Shown here: piece after piece, positions 32,117 through 39,960 of the stretch | How positions within the stretch are numbered: position 1 is the stretch's first letter | How the letters are laid out: each line of letters opens with the position of its first letter | NCBI RefSeq assembly: GCF_018617385.1 | Contig: NZ_JACSKA010000005.1 | Span: forward strand, 62,001-126,000 | Origin: Exiguobacterium sp018617385 | GTDB lineage: Bacteria > Bacillota > Bacilli > Exiguobacteriales > Exiguobacteriaceae | DNA: 64,000 bases | Direction of reading: 5' to 3' | Made by a program: the position numbers and the translations under genes | The notes under the pieces: generated by a model | Database searches by the model: none | Seen by the model: the letters and a program-made list of their open reading frames with translations, nothing else | Told to the model about the DNA's origin: nothing

Positions 32117-32236
32117 ATGATTAAAAAAAAGAAATATAAATTAATCCGACGTGGTGGTTATTGCTACGTATGCGGAGATACTTTTAATTATCTTTGTGAC
32201 GACTGCGGACATTGTAGATGGTGTTGTACTTGCTAA
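32117..32236 (+). CDS. 39-residue cysteine-rich microprotein
   Basis: ATG start behind AAAGGGAG, with a terminator 15 bases after the stop. A basic N-terminus (MIKKKKYKLIRRGG) is followed by 25 residues with eight cysteines in pairs: YCYVCGD, LCDDCGHC, WCCTC. The CxxC spacing suggests one or two bound zinc ions or disulfides; the basic head suggests nucleic acid contact. I know no family for it. Confidence 0.55.
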   Translation: MIKKKKYKLIRRGGYCYVCGDTFNYLCDDCGHCRWCCTC

Positions 32237-32250
32237 AAATAAAGCATATT

Positions 32251-32280
32251 AAGGCGTATGATATTCTTGTCATACGCCTT
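32251..32280. terminator. bidirectional terminator
   Basis: AAGGCGTATG pairs with CATACGCCTT around a ten-base loop between convergent small genes. The minus-strand side has the better T-rich tail. Confidence 0.7.
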
Positions 32281-32316
32281 ACTCTTTGAGATTATTTATC
32301 ACAAATTTATTTCCAC

Positions 32317-32469
32317 TTATTTTTTTGTAGACTTATTTTCTGCTGTACGAGATTTTCCAGCATCGCTTCGCTTAGCTCTCCATTTCCCATCCGAATTTTT
32401 AGATCTAACGTTTCCGGCGGTAGGACCAGTTTTTACAATCGGTCCTTTTGTATCTTTAGGACTAGGCAT
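32317..32469 (-). CDS. 50-residue basic protein, DUF2188-like C-terminus
   Basis: Start behind AAGGAGAATTC. The sequence is hydrophilic and lysine-rich; the segment RSKNSDGKWRAKRSDAGKSRTAENKSTK resembles the W-x-V/A-K and A-x-x-S-T elements of DUF2188 proteins, which are small proteins often found on mobile DNA. The N-terminal half (MPSPKDTKGPIVKTGPTAGN) looks unstructured. AT-rich surroundings. Confidence 0.5.
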   Translation of the reverse strand: MPSPKDTKGPIVKTGPTAGNVRSKNSDGKWRAKRSDAGKSRTAENKSTKK

Positions 32470-32486
32470 ATGAATTCTCCTTACTA

Positions 32487-32894
32487 TTAATTTTTATTTA
32501 TTACATACTTTAGAGCAGCTTTTAGTTCCCCATCAGATTTATCACGGAGTTCTTCAAGACTCTCCAAAGTATAATAACTAGATTCAATTTTTTTTACATA
32601 CTCGGATATTAGTTTATTTCTTTCTTTGATTTCTCTACCCAACGCTAATTTATATGTTCCTCCTGCCTCCGGGTATTTCTCCATAAGAGTTTCATATGAA
32701 AAATTCTGAGATTTCACTAGACTAAGAACCCTATCTAGCTCATCTTCTTTTCTTTCTACTTTTTTCATATGAATATCATGCTTTTTTTCAATATGTTCAG
32801 ATGCAGATTCTATAGTGCTCGAAACTTTTCCTCCGGATTTTTTGTCTAGATACTGGAGAACTATCTCTCCTACAAATTGTACAAATAAATTCAT
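32487..32894 (-). CDS. hypothetical helical protein, 135 residues
   Basis: No family recognised. It is strongly helical and charged, with a heptad-like region (SASEHIEKKHDIHMKKVERKEDELDRVLSLVK) and a C-terminal helix bundle (REIKERNKLISEYVKKIESSYYTLESLEELRDKSDGELKAALKYV). No TM or signal peptide. It lies 17 bases after the 50-residue gene region in the same direction, and its base composition is clearly more AT-rich than the host genes. Confidence 0.5.
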   Translation of the reverse strand: MNLFVQFVGEIVLQYLDKKSGGKVSSTIESASEHIEKKHDIHMKKVERKEDELDRVLSLVKSQNFSYETLMEKYPEAGGTYKLALGREIKERNKLISEYVKKIESSYYTLESLEELRDKSDGELKAALKYVINKN

Positions 32895-33046
32895 TATAGT
32901 TCACCTCGTTTAGGTATTCTTATATATTACATTAAATTCAATACAAATAGGTTTTAAAATGGATAATTTAGTAAATGATTTCTTGATAAACAAGCGCTTT
33001 ATAGCAAATATTTATATCAGATTAATTATAGATTAGGAGGGATTCG

Positions 33047-34027
33047 GTGCTTACTTTCCAAAACGTCTCGGTTCGCCAACAAGACACACTCATTCTCGAA
33101 AACATTTCATTTACGATCCAACCAGGTGAGTTGGCCGCCATTCACTGTGGCGTGATTTCTCGGGAAATCATCTTCGGTCTCATCAGTCAGGAGATCACGA
33201 CTTATACCGGTAACATCGACCACGCTTCAACGATGTCTCTCTTCTCCATCCGGGACGGTTTATACGATCGACTCACCATCGAGGAGTATTTACGCTTCAC
33301 CAAGAGTCTTTATGATTCATCCGAATCAGTCGAATCGGTGATGCAGCAACTCCAACTCACAACTTATCGCAAGCAACGCCTCCACCGTCTCAATCGCTCC
33401 CTTGTCAGACGCACGCAGTACGCCGCGCTGCTTCTCCAAGACCGTGACCTGTATGTGTTTGAAGAACCGGACCAAGACGTGGACCAAGAGACACGCCACC
33501 TTTTACGCGATACGTTGCAAACACTGACGTCGAGACAAAAAGCCGTCCTCTTGTTGACGAGCAACATGGAGAGTGCGCTCTTCATGACATCGACCGTTTA
33601 TCGGATCGACCATCGTCACTTACGCCTGTTAGACGTGGAACCGGAAGATGCAGGTGATTCGGAAATTTCATCTGAGATTATCCACGTCCGTTTCGAGAAG
33701 ATTCCAACGAAAGTGAACGAAAAAATCATCTTACTCGATCCTCCTGAAATCGACTTCATTGAGAGCCAGGACGGCCAATCGATTCTACATAGTGAATCTC
33801 AGCAGTTCCCAAGCGTCTTCACGATGAACGAACTTGAGACGCGTTTGACCCCGTACGGTTTCTTCCGCTGCCATCGGTCATATCTCGTGAACTTACAACG
33901 TGTGCGTGAAGTCATCACCTATACGAAAAATAGCTTCAGTCTCGTCTTGGATGATTCAGAGAAGACAACAATTCCGTTATCTAAGACAAAAATGGCAGAA
34001 TTGAAGACGATGATGGGGCTCAAATAG
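33047..34027 (+). CDS. LytTR DNA-binding protein with degenerate ABC ATPase domain
   Basis: 326 residues. Residues 1-205 follow the ABC ATPase layout (LTFQNVSVRQQDTLILENISFTIQPGE; Walker-B-like LYVFEEPDQDVD; H-loop region LLTSNMES) but Walker A is replaced by AIHCGVISREIIFG and the LSGGQ signature by LNRSLVRRT, so it should not hydrolyse ATP. Residues about 225-326 are a LytTR DNA-binding domain (FFRCHRSYLVNLQRVREV). GTG start behind TAGGAGGGATTCG. It most likely regulates the ABC-2 exporter genes 130 bases downstream. Confidence 0.8.
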   Translation: MLTFQNVSVRQQDTLILENISFTIQPGELAAIHCGVISREIIFGLISQEITTYTGNIDHASTMSLFSIRDGLYDRLTIEEYLRFTKSLYDSSESVESVMQQLQLTTYRKQRLHRLNRSLVRRTQYAALLLQDRDLYVFEEPDQDVDQETRHLLRDTLQTLTSRQKAVLLLTSNMESALFMTSTVYRIDHRHLRLLDVEPEDAGDSEISSEIIHVRFEKIPTKVNEKIILLDPPEIDFIESQDGQSILHSESQQFPSVFTMNELETRLTPYGFFRCHRSYLVNLQRVREVITYTKNSFSLVLDDSEKTTIPLSKTKMAELKTMMGLK

Positions 34028-34063
34028 TCTCCATTCACAGTTCTATTCACTTCATTCAACTCC

Positions 34064-34082
34064 TGATAAGCGCCATTTATCA
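34064..34082. promoter_or_regulatory. inverted repeat upstream of ABC exporter
   Basis: TGATAA-N7-TTATCA is a perfect inverted repeat between the LytTR gene and the exporter genes. A weak TTGAAT / TATACG promoter candidate lies just downstream, and ATTCAC-type repeats (three in 25 bases) lie just upstream. Any of these could be the regulator's target. Confidence 0.35.
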
Positions 34083-34157
34083 CCATTTGAATGCGGTCCC
34101 CTTTTATTCCTTATACGATAGAGGCAAGCAAGATGACATCGACAAGGAGGAATGGGA

Positions 34158-35006
34158 ATGGAACCAATCATTCAAGTGAACGGGTTGAAGAAATTATTTG
34201 GAAACGAGGAAGCGTTACATGATGTGACGTTCACAGTTGGAAAAGGAGAAGTGTTCGGCTTCTTGGGACCGAGTGGTTCTGGAAAGACGACGACGATTAA
34301 AATTCTGACGTCACAGCTCGCACAGACATCTGGAGATGCAACTGTCTTCGGTGTGCCGGTAGCCGGCTTGAAACAAGAACAGTATCGTAAACGCATCGGC
34401 GTGCTGACGGACAATAGCGGTCTCTATACACGACTTTCTATAGAAGAGAACTTGAGCTTATATTGTGACCTCTATGATGAACCAAAGACTCGGATCGATG
34501 AGGTATTGAACATGGTCAACCTCAGCGGGGAACGGAAAAAGCGCATCGACAAACTCTCTAGAGGGATGTTGCAACGGGTGACGCTCGCACGCGCCCTTCT
34601 TCATGAGCCAGAGCTCCTGTTTCTAGATGAACCGACCTCGGCTCTCGACCCGGTCAACTCTCGACATATCTATAAAGGGATTGAACGGTTGAAGGCAAAC
34701 GGAACGACCATATTTTTAACGACCCACGACATGCAAGAAGCCGAAGAGCTGTGTGACCGTGTCGCTTTCTTACATCAAGGGTCGATTCAACTTCTCGATG
34801 CCCCGAACGTATTGCGCAGGAAATATGCGACGGGATCGATGCGAGTCGAATTGAACAACGGTCAGACGCATGAAGTGACACAAACCGACGAAGGCGCGGA
34901 CTGGCTCCATAAACAGATGCGTGCTAAAAATATCGCGTCAATCCATTCCAATGAGCCGACACTCGGCGACATCTTTATCGAAGTGACAGGGAGGAAATTA
35001 TCATGA
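34158..35006 (+). CDS. ABC transporter ATP-binding protein
   Basis: 282 residues with intact Walker A GPSGSGKTTTIK (38-49), signature LSRGMLQRVTLARAL, Walker B LLFLDEPTSALDP and H-switch TTHDMQE. About 60 extra C-terminal residues form the domain common to ABC-2 exporter ATPases. Start at the second ATG, seven bases from AAGGAGGA; the first is too close. Coupled to the permease by ATGA. Likely under the control of the upstream LytTR protein. Confidence 0.9.
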   Translation: MEPIIQVNGLKKLFGNEEALHDVTFTVGKGEVFGFLGPSGSGKTTTIKILTSQLAQTSGDATVFGVPVAGLKQEQYRKRIGVLTDNSGLYTRLSIEENLSLYCDLYDEPKTRIDEVLNMVNLSGERKKRIDKLSRGMLQRVTLARALLHEPELLFLDEPTSALDPVNSRHIYKGIERLKANGTTIFLTTHDMQEAEELCDRVAFLHQGSIQLLDAPNVLRRKYATGSMRVELNNGQTHEVTQTDEGADWLHKQMRAKNIASIHSNEPTLGDIFIEVTGRKLS

Positions 35007-35710
35007 CTTTTTCAATGAAACGCGCACTCGCCATTTTTCAAAAAGACTACAAGGATCTGTCTCGAAACTTGTTCGTCTCGTCGACCTTGATCATGCCACT
35101 CTTCTTCGCTGTCTTTTATTCGCGAATCGGTGACGGTGGCGTCGATATCACGTACTTCGTCATCAACATCACGTTCAGCCTCGTCGCGATCTTTGTGCAG
35201 TGTGCATTGATTGCCGAAGAGAAAGAGAAGAACACGCTTCGCGGGCTCATGTTGTCCCCGGCGAGCACGCTCGACATCTTGCTCGGAAAGAGCGCACTCA
35301 CGTTTGTGACGACGATGATCCTCATCGTAGCCTCATCATTTTTGATGGATTATGCCCCGCAAAATCTGGCTGTGATTGCCCTCGCGCTCATCGTCTCGAC
35401 GTTCTTTTATATCGGGATCGGCACGATGTTCGGCTTGATGACGAAGACGGTCATGGAAGCTTCATTGATTGTCATGTTACCGTTCTTTTTCTTCTCGTTT
35501 TCACCGATGTTGTTGCCACTACAAGACCGTTTCGCCATCATCGGATTGCTAGAGTATTTACCAAACGTACTCTTGATTGATGTGGCCCATCAAGTGGAAG
35601 ACGGTGCGAACTTCGGTACCGTCGGACTAGAGCTAGGGTTGCTAACTGCTTGGGCGCTTGCCGCATTCGTCGGTAGCGTCGTGATGTATAACCGGAAACA
35701 GACGGACTGA
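35003..35710 (+). CDS. ABC-2 type transporter permease
   Basis: 235 residues, six predicted TMs. The cytoplasmic motif AEEKEKNTLRGLMLSPASTLDILLGKS is the usual E-K-x-x-x-T-L-x-x-L-x-x-S-P signature of ABC-2 permeases. Compact, no large outside domain. It forms an exporter with the ATPase gene; Bacillota versions with a LytTR-ABC regulator are typically linked to antimicrobial resistance or signalling, but the substrate is not readable. Confidence 0.85.
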   Translation: MTFSMKRALAIFQKDYKDLSRNLFVSSTLIMPLFFAVFYSRIGDGGVDITYFVINITFSLVAIFVQCALIAEEKEKNTLRGLMLSPASTLDILLGKSALTFVTTMILIVASSFLMDYAPQNLAVIALALIVSTFFYIGIGTMFGLMTKTVMEASLIVMLPFFFFSFSPMLLPLQDRFAIIGLLEYLPNVLLIDVAHQVEDGANFGTVGLELGLLTAWALAAFVGSVVMYNRKQTD

Positions 35711-35744
35711 AAAAAGAATCGCCTGAGAAAGGGCGATTCTTTTC
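35711..35744 (+). terminator. rho-independent terminator
   Basis: AAGAATCGCC pairs with GGCGATTCTT around an eight-base loop, followed by a short T tract. It lies directly after the permease stop. Confidence 0.75.
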
Positions 35745-35752
35745 GTATATAC

Positions 35753-36274
35753 TCATTTATGTTCCGCTGGTGTCCAACGCTCCTGTTCACTCGACGCAGG
35801 ATAATCAATTCCATCCGGATAGGCAATCAGCTCGATGAGTGACCCCCACGGTGCCTTCCCGTATACACCTTGGTTATCCCCATTGTCTTCGACGCCGGCT
35901 AACGGGTGTGGTTTCGATAACAACTGTCCACCCGCACGTTCAAAGCGCTGAGCCGCCTCTTGCATATCATCCACATAAATCGCGAAATGATGTAAACCGT
36001 ACGATGAGATTCCTGTCGGTTCGGTTCTATTTACACGTGAGACTTGAAACAATTCGATAGACGGTCCTGATTTGATTTGAAGCAGTCGCATATGGATGAT
36101 TTGTTGTCCGTCTGGTAAGTCTAGTTGCTGCTCTGCCTCTTTCCCTTCCATCGGTTCATCTTCTGGACGTTGCACGTCATAGCAAATCTCAGCGTGGAAC
36201 GCATCTTTCAAAAAAGTAGTTGCCTCCTCAATAGAAGGCACTGTCATGCCGATGTGATCAATTCCTCTGTTCAT
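35753..36274 (-). CDS. VOC family protein (glyoxalase/epimerase type)
   Basis: 173 residues with two beta-alpha-beta-beta-beta VOC modules. Metal-ligand positions fit H7 (GIDHIGMTV), a glutamate in IELFQV, H in YGLHHFAIYVDD and E in SLIELIAYPDG, the pattern of methylmalonyl-CoA epimerase-like and sugar-linked VOC enzymes. It is last in the SorC-rpiA-Gfo/Idh operon, overlapping the dehydrogenase by 17 bases, so a sugar-derivative substrate is likely. Confidence 0.8.
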   Translation of the reverse strand: MNRGIDHIGMTVPSIEEATTFLKDAFHAEICYDVQRPEDEPMEGKEAEQQLDLPDGQQIIHMRLLQIKSGPSIELFQVSRVNRTEPTGISSYGLHHFAIYVDDMQEAAQRFERAGGQLLSKPHPLAGVEDNGDNQGVYGKAPWGSLIELIAYPDGIDYPASSEQERWTPAEHK

Positions 36275-37226
36275 GATGAGTCCCCTTCCATTGTTGACGG
36301 ATACGATCCATCCACGTCATGACATCCCGTGAATAAAGTCGCGTCTCGTCAGATTCACCAGAAATGACACGATGCATCGCGTCGATTTCATAGCGTAATG
36401 CCTGCTCCGTCTCCCCGAGCTGAACGGTCTCAACCGAGCCATCTTTCGTGTACGTTATGGTTGCCTCCGTCGCACGAGGAAACGCATTGACGGTAATGTA
36501 CCCCTCTTCTCCGGCGACTACTCCTTGCTTCGGTAACTTCGTACGCATCGCAAGGGTAATGTTCACCATTTGATCAGAATCCGTACGAAGAATCATACTC
36601 GATTGTTCATCGACCCCGGTCTTGTATGGTTTCATCGTCGTCAACACTTCCACTACTTCTTCGTCCAAGAAATTTCGAGCGAACGATAAGGCGTACGTCC
36701 CAATATCGAGCATCGCACCCCCAGCCAATTCCGGATTAAAGAAACGATTGGATGGATCATCTTCTTTATAACTGCCGAACGTCACATGAATCATATTGAC
36801 CCGTCCGATTGCACCTGCCTGAACACGACGTCTCAACTCTTCAAAGAGCGGCATATGATAAATCGTCATTGCTTCGAGCACAATCACCCCTTGATCATCG
36901 GCCAGACGTTGAATGTTCTCGAGCTCTTCACTGTTTAGTGTGATGGCTTTTTCGCAAAGGATATGCTTTCCATGTGCGATGGCTTGTTCCATCATCGAAT
37001 AGTGAAGATGATGAGGCGTCGCTACGTAGACAATGTCGATGTCAGGTGACGACAGCATCTCATCTAATGTTTGGTATACATGTCTCACACCATATTCTTG
37101 CGCAAATTGTTCGGCTTTTTCTACATCTCGTCCCCACACCCCGTAGGCGATGCCATCTGATTGCGCGAGTGCATGAGCGAATTCTGTCGCTATCGCACCT
37201 GGTCCAATGATTCCCCATTGCTTCAT
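36258..37226 (-). CDS. Gfo/Idh/MocA family oxidoreductase
   Basis: 322 residues. The NAD(P)-binding fold starts IIGPGAIATEFAHAL, and IVYVATPHHLHYSMMEQAIAHGKHILCEKAI contains the family's E-K-P-like motif in the form CEKAI. The C-terminal domain has GGAMLDIGTYALSFAR, with the conserved D-x-G-x-Y. Members oxidise or reduce sugars, polyols or derivatives. Start overlaps the rpiA stop (ATGA). Context suggests catabolism of an unusual pentose or polyol. Confidence 0.87.
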   Translation of the reverse strand: MKQWGIIGPGAIATEFAHALAQSDGIAYGVWGRDVEKAEQFAQEYGVRHVYQTLDEMLSSPDIDIVYVATPHHLHYSMMEQAIAHGKHILCEKAITLNSEELENIQRLADDQGVIVLEAMTIYHMPLFEELRRRVQAGAIGRVNMIHVTFGSYKEDDPSNRFFNPELAGGAMLDIGTYALSFARNFLDEEVVEVLTTMKPYKTGVDEQSSMILRTDSDQMVNITLAMRTKLPKQGVVAGEEGYITVNAFPRATEATITYTKDGSVETVQLGETEQALRYEIDAMHRVISGESDETRLYSRDVMTWMDRIRQQWKGTHHEQRN

Positions 37227-37912
37227 TTCAATTCCCCCGTTTCTGTTGAATAGACGACTGTATCATGATGCGATGCGACGATGACGTGTGTGACGACATC
37301 GGTGAACAAGGACGTATCAACCACGCCACGTACTTGAGTTAACTGGTGGTTCACCTCAATTGGATCTTCAGACGGGTGGACGACCACGTCGATTAATCGG
37401 TTTCCGTTCACGGTCACCAAGGCCCCGTCACTGTTCAAACTTTGACGAACTTGTAGAGAGGTCACCCAAGGGAACTCTTGAATTTTTTGGCTCACATAAG
37501 TGAATGCTTGTGGAAGAACTTCTAAGACAACCGGATGATCAAACGTCAATCGTTCAACAAATTTAGAATCATCCACTAGTAATACGTATCGCTTCGCCAT
37601 CGTCGCGATGAGTTTTTCTTCCGTATGAATTCCACCTCCGCTCTTTAAGGCGTGATGCCGCGTATCGATTTGGTCACACCCGTCAAAAGCAAGGTCAATC
37701 AGTGAGACATCCCCCGTCTCGACAACCCGAAGTCCTTTTTCAAGACCGGCGCGTCGTGTCACAAACGAAGGCGTCACGATTGTCACGTCCAGTTCATTCG
37801 CATGAATCATAATGATAAGGTGTTGAATCGTACTGCCACCCCCAAGACCGATTGTCATTCCCGATTCAATCCAAGGGAGCGCGGCTTCAGCACACTTCTC
37901 TTTTACATCCAT
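37223..37912 (-). CDS. rpiA: ribose-5-phosphate isomerase A type
   Basis: 229 residues, the full length of RpiA. Phosphate loop GLGGGSTIQH, catalytic region FDGCDQID (DGADE in classical enzymes; both aspartates kept), KSGGGIHTEEKL (catalytic lysine and glutamate kept) and DDSKFV. It converts ribose 5-phosphate and ribulose 5-phosphate. The altered motif wording and the operon with a SorC regulator and an oxidoreductase suggest a pathway-specific paralogue, perhaps for another phosphorylated pentose (inference). It starts 4 bases after the SorC stop. Confidence 0.82.
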   Translation of the reverse strand: MDVKEKCAEAALPWIESGMTIGLGGGSTIQHLIIMIHANELDVTIVTPSFVTRRAGLEKGLRVVETGDVSLIDLAFDGCDQIDTRHHALKSGGGIHTEEKLIATMAKRYVLLVDDSKFVERLTFDHPVVLEVLPQAFTYVSQKIQEFPWVTSLQVRQSLNSDGALVTVNGNRLIDVVVHPSEDPIEVNHQLTQVRGVVDTSLFTDVVTHVIVASHHDTVVYSTETGELK

Positions 37913-37916
37913 CTGT

Positions 37917-38864
37917 TCATTCCCCCTGTAACAGTTGTTGGGCCGTGCGATCAGTTGTCACGATGACATCAATCAACCGATGCTCGGCGGCGACTCGAAT
38001 CGCCTCTACTTTCTCACTTCCATAGGCAACCCCGATTTTAAGTGGCACCTTTGCGAGTTGTTGATGCTCAATATGGACTGTTCGATCCGATAGTGAAGTG
38101 GTCACAATCTCTCCGTTTTGATTATAAAAGTGCGAGCAAAGATCTCCGATGATTTGGAGGTCGTTCATTTCTTCGGTAAACGTTTGACCATAGAAAGCCA
38201 ACCAGTTGGATTCCTGGTTCAGTTGGGCCGAACCGATTCCAAAGAGGGCGATGTTCATCCGCCCCCACAGCTCCACGACTTCTTGAGCATGTGTTGATTG
38301 CGTCAATGCTTGTTTGATGGCAGCATCCGGTAAAATTGCAGGAACATCGATTAGTTTAGAACGTCCACGCCATTTTCGTGAGGCGTCATACGCTAACGTG
38401 TTCGCATGAAAACGACTTTCGAGTTTTCCGTCTGGCCCACCGATGAGTGGCACACATTGGATACTCGAATATGCTTCTTTCGGCGTGAGTGCCTCCACGA
38501 CGGCAGCGAGTGCTGTCCCCCAAGAAAAGCCGATCACATCGTCCTCAGTCACCATCGACTCGACGTATGTTGCGCACGCTTCCCCCATACGTTGTAACGT
38601 CTCTTCGCGTTGTCCTGACTTTTCAGGTACAAGGATGACATGCTTTAGGCCAAACTGCTCTTTTAGTTGAGCTGCCACGTCAATTGATTGAAAGCGATCA
38701 TAATCGATTTGGAACTTCACAATCCCTAATTCCCGAATGCGTTTTAACATGCGACTAACCGTGGCCCGATTGACATCGAGTGTCTCTGCAATCTGGTGTT
38801 GTGTTTGATTCTGTTCGTAATACAAATGCGCTACTTCGTAAAGCCTCTTCAGTTCTTCTGACAT
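37917..38864 (-). CDS. SorC/DeoR-type sugar-responsive transcriptional regulator
   Basis: 315 residues. N-terminal helix-turn-helix (about 8-55: YEQNQTQHQIAETLDVNRATVSRMLKRIRELGIV) and SorC sugar-phosphate-binding domain (about 60-315) with VIGFSWGTALAAVVEAL, VPLIGGPDG and IALFGIGSAQ, all typical. First gene of the operon. The upstream TTGCACAA/TTGTGCAA inverted repeat is a likely operator. The inducer would be a phosphorylated sugar of the pathway encoded downstream. Confidence 0.88.
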   Translation of the reverse strand: MSEELKRLYEVAHLYYEQNQTQHQIAETLDVNRATVSRMLKRIRELGIVKFQIDYDRFQSIDVAAQLKEQFGLKHVILVPEKSGQREETLQRMGEACATYVESMVTEDDVIGFSWGTALAAVVEALTPKEAYSSIQCVPLIGGPDGKLESRFHANTLAYDASRKWRGRSKLIDVPAILPDAAIKQALTQSTHAQEVVELWGRMNIALFGIGSAQLNQESNWLAFYGQTFTEEMNDLQIIGDLCSHFYNQNGEIVTTSLSDRTVHIEHQQLAKVPLKIGVAYGSEKVEAIRVAAEHRLIDVIVTTDRTAQQLLQGE

Positions 38865-38878
38865 TCAGCCACACCCCT

Positions 38879-38914
38879 TTGCACAAATGTACAACTAAAT
38901 GAACAATTGTGCAA
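38879..38914. promoter_or_regulatory. inverted repeat, candidate SorC operator
   Basis: TTGCACAA and TTGTGCAA are perfect 8-base inverted arms separated by 20 bases, 15-50 bases before the regulator gene. TGTACAA and TGAACAA half-site variants lie between the arms, and another TTGCAC occurs at 38965-38970. This fits an autoregulated operon. Confidence 0.6.
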
Positions 38915-39009
38915 CACGAGGTATGTTTAGGAAAGGCAATCGGCTTCTAGAACAGGTGAACAAATTGCACATGCGTTGGCAACACAACTTGCTCCTTTAC
39001 TTTAGAATA

Positions 39010-39036
39010 AGAAAAAGCCTTCACAATGGAAGGCTT
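39010..39036 (-). terminator. rho-independent terminator
   Basis: AAGCCTTC pairs with GAAGGCTT around a six-base loop, followed on the minus strand by TTTCTT. It ends the DUF3841 copy 3 gene. Confidence 0.75.
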
Positions 39037-39056
39037 GGTAGAAAACGTCATATTGC

Positions 39057-39701
39057 TTAGCGTTTCTGCTTTTCTAAACTAAACGGAATCGACTTCTTCA
39101 AGCCAAGATTATAACTGAGCTTCCAGGCTAATCCGCGAACCCGGTCCAACAAACAATCATCCAAGTCCCGAAAAGGCATGACTGCCCGAACCTGATGCAG
39201 TTCAATGCGATGAATCACGTATTGATAGTCTGGTGCCTCGATAGACCGATGAATCGCCATCTCCTCACACCATTTTTTATCAAAGATTTTTTCCCATGAC
39301 TTTCGAGTATAGGCAGGATCAATATTCTCCCTGTGATCAAAGGCCTCGGCTGTATCGCAAAAAGTAGAGTGATACGGAACAAACTCCCAAAATGAAATTT
39401 CTGAAGCCAGTACTTGATCATCCGGTAATTCCACTGTCAACACAACACCTTTGTTCCCTTGTCCGATATGTCCACCCCTGCTTAAGTCAGGAAACTCATC
39501 CCAACACCAGACCGGATAGTTCCCACATAACGAAATTCCAATTCGTTGCTCATATTGTTCAACCATCCAATCATAGGCTGGCTTAAAAAATTCAAATCCT
39601 TCGTCGTTAAAAAAAGCGTACTGAGGATCACCTTGTAGATACCCTCGCTCTAGTGCTGCTTTCCAAGCGTCTTCATGCTGATGTGTATAATAAATCCCCA
39701 A
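39057..39701 (-). CDS. DUF3841 family protein, copy 3
   Basis: 214 residues, very close to copy 2: MGIYYTHQHEDAW, PAYDWMVEQYEQRIGISLCGNYPVWCWDEFPDL, GGHIGQGNKGVVLTVELPDDQVLASE, SWEKIFDKKWCEEMA, and the basic tail LAWKLSYNLGLKKSIPFSLEKQKR. TTG start with GGAG nine bases upstream. Single gene with its own terminator, just outside the helicase island. Function unknown. Confidence 0.75.
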   Translation of the reverse strand: MGIYYTHQHEDAWKAALERGYLQGDPQYAFFNDEGFEFFKPAYDWMVEQYEQRIGISLCGNYPVWCWDEFPDLSRGGHIGQGNKGVVLTVELPDDQVLASEISFWEFVPYHSTFCDTAEAFDHRENIDPAYTRKSWEKIFDKKWCEEMAIHRSIEAPDYQYVIHRIELHQVRAVMPFRDLDDCLLDRVRGLAWKLSYNLGLKKSIPFSLEKQKR

Positions 39702-39960
39702 TCATTCTCCAACCTTTCATACATCATATGCATTCACTATACAAAAAGTCTTGAAGATAGGGATACACAAAAAATGTATAGGTCTTTTATATACTATCCA
39801 AGTATCTCAATTTAAAAAGGCTATAAGTAATTGGTTTATTGATGGGGTCTTACATCTTATATTTTCTATCTCAGCTTTTCAACGACATAAGATTTTACTA
39901 CGCTTGATTTTGTCAAAAACTACTCACACTTTGTTTTTTCATATCATGTAATTCGATTTT

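Noticed and set aside
39751..39951. 66-codon open frame between DUF3841 copy 3 and the HelD-like gene
   Set aside because: It has no ribosome site, an odd residue composition and AT-rich surroundings; I regard the 39702-39960 gap as non-coding.
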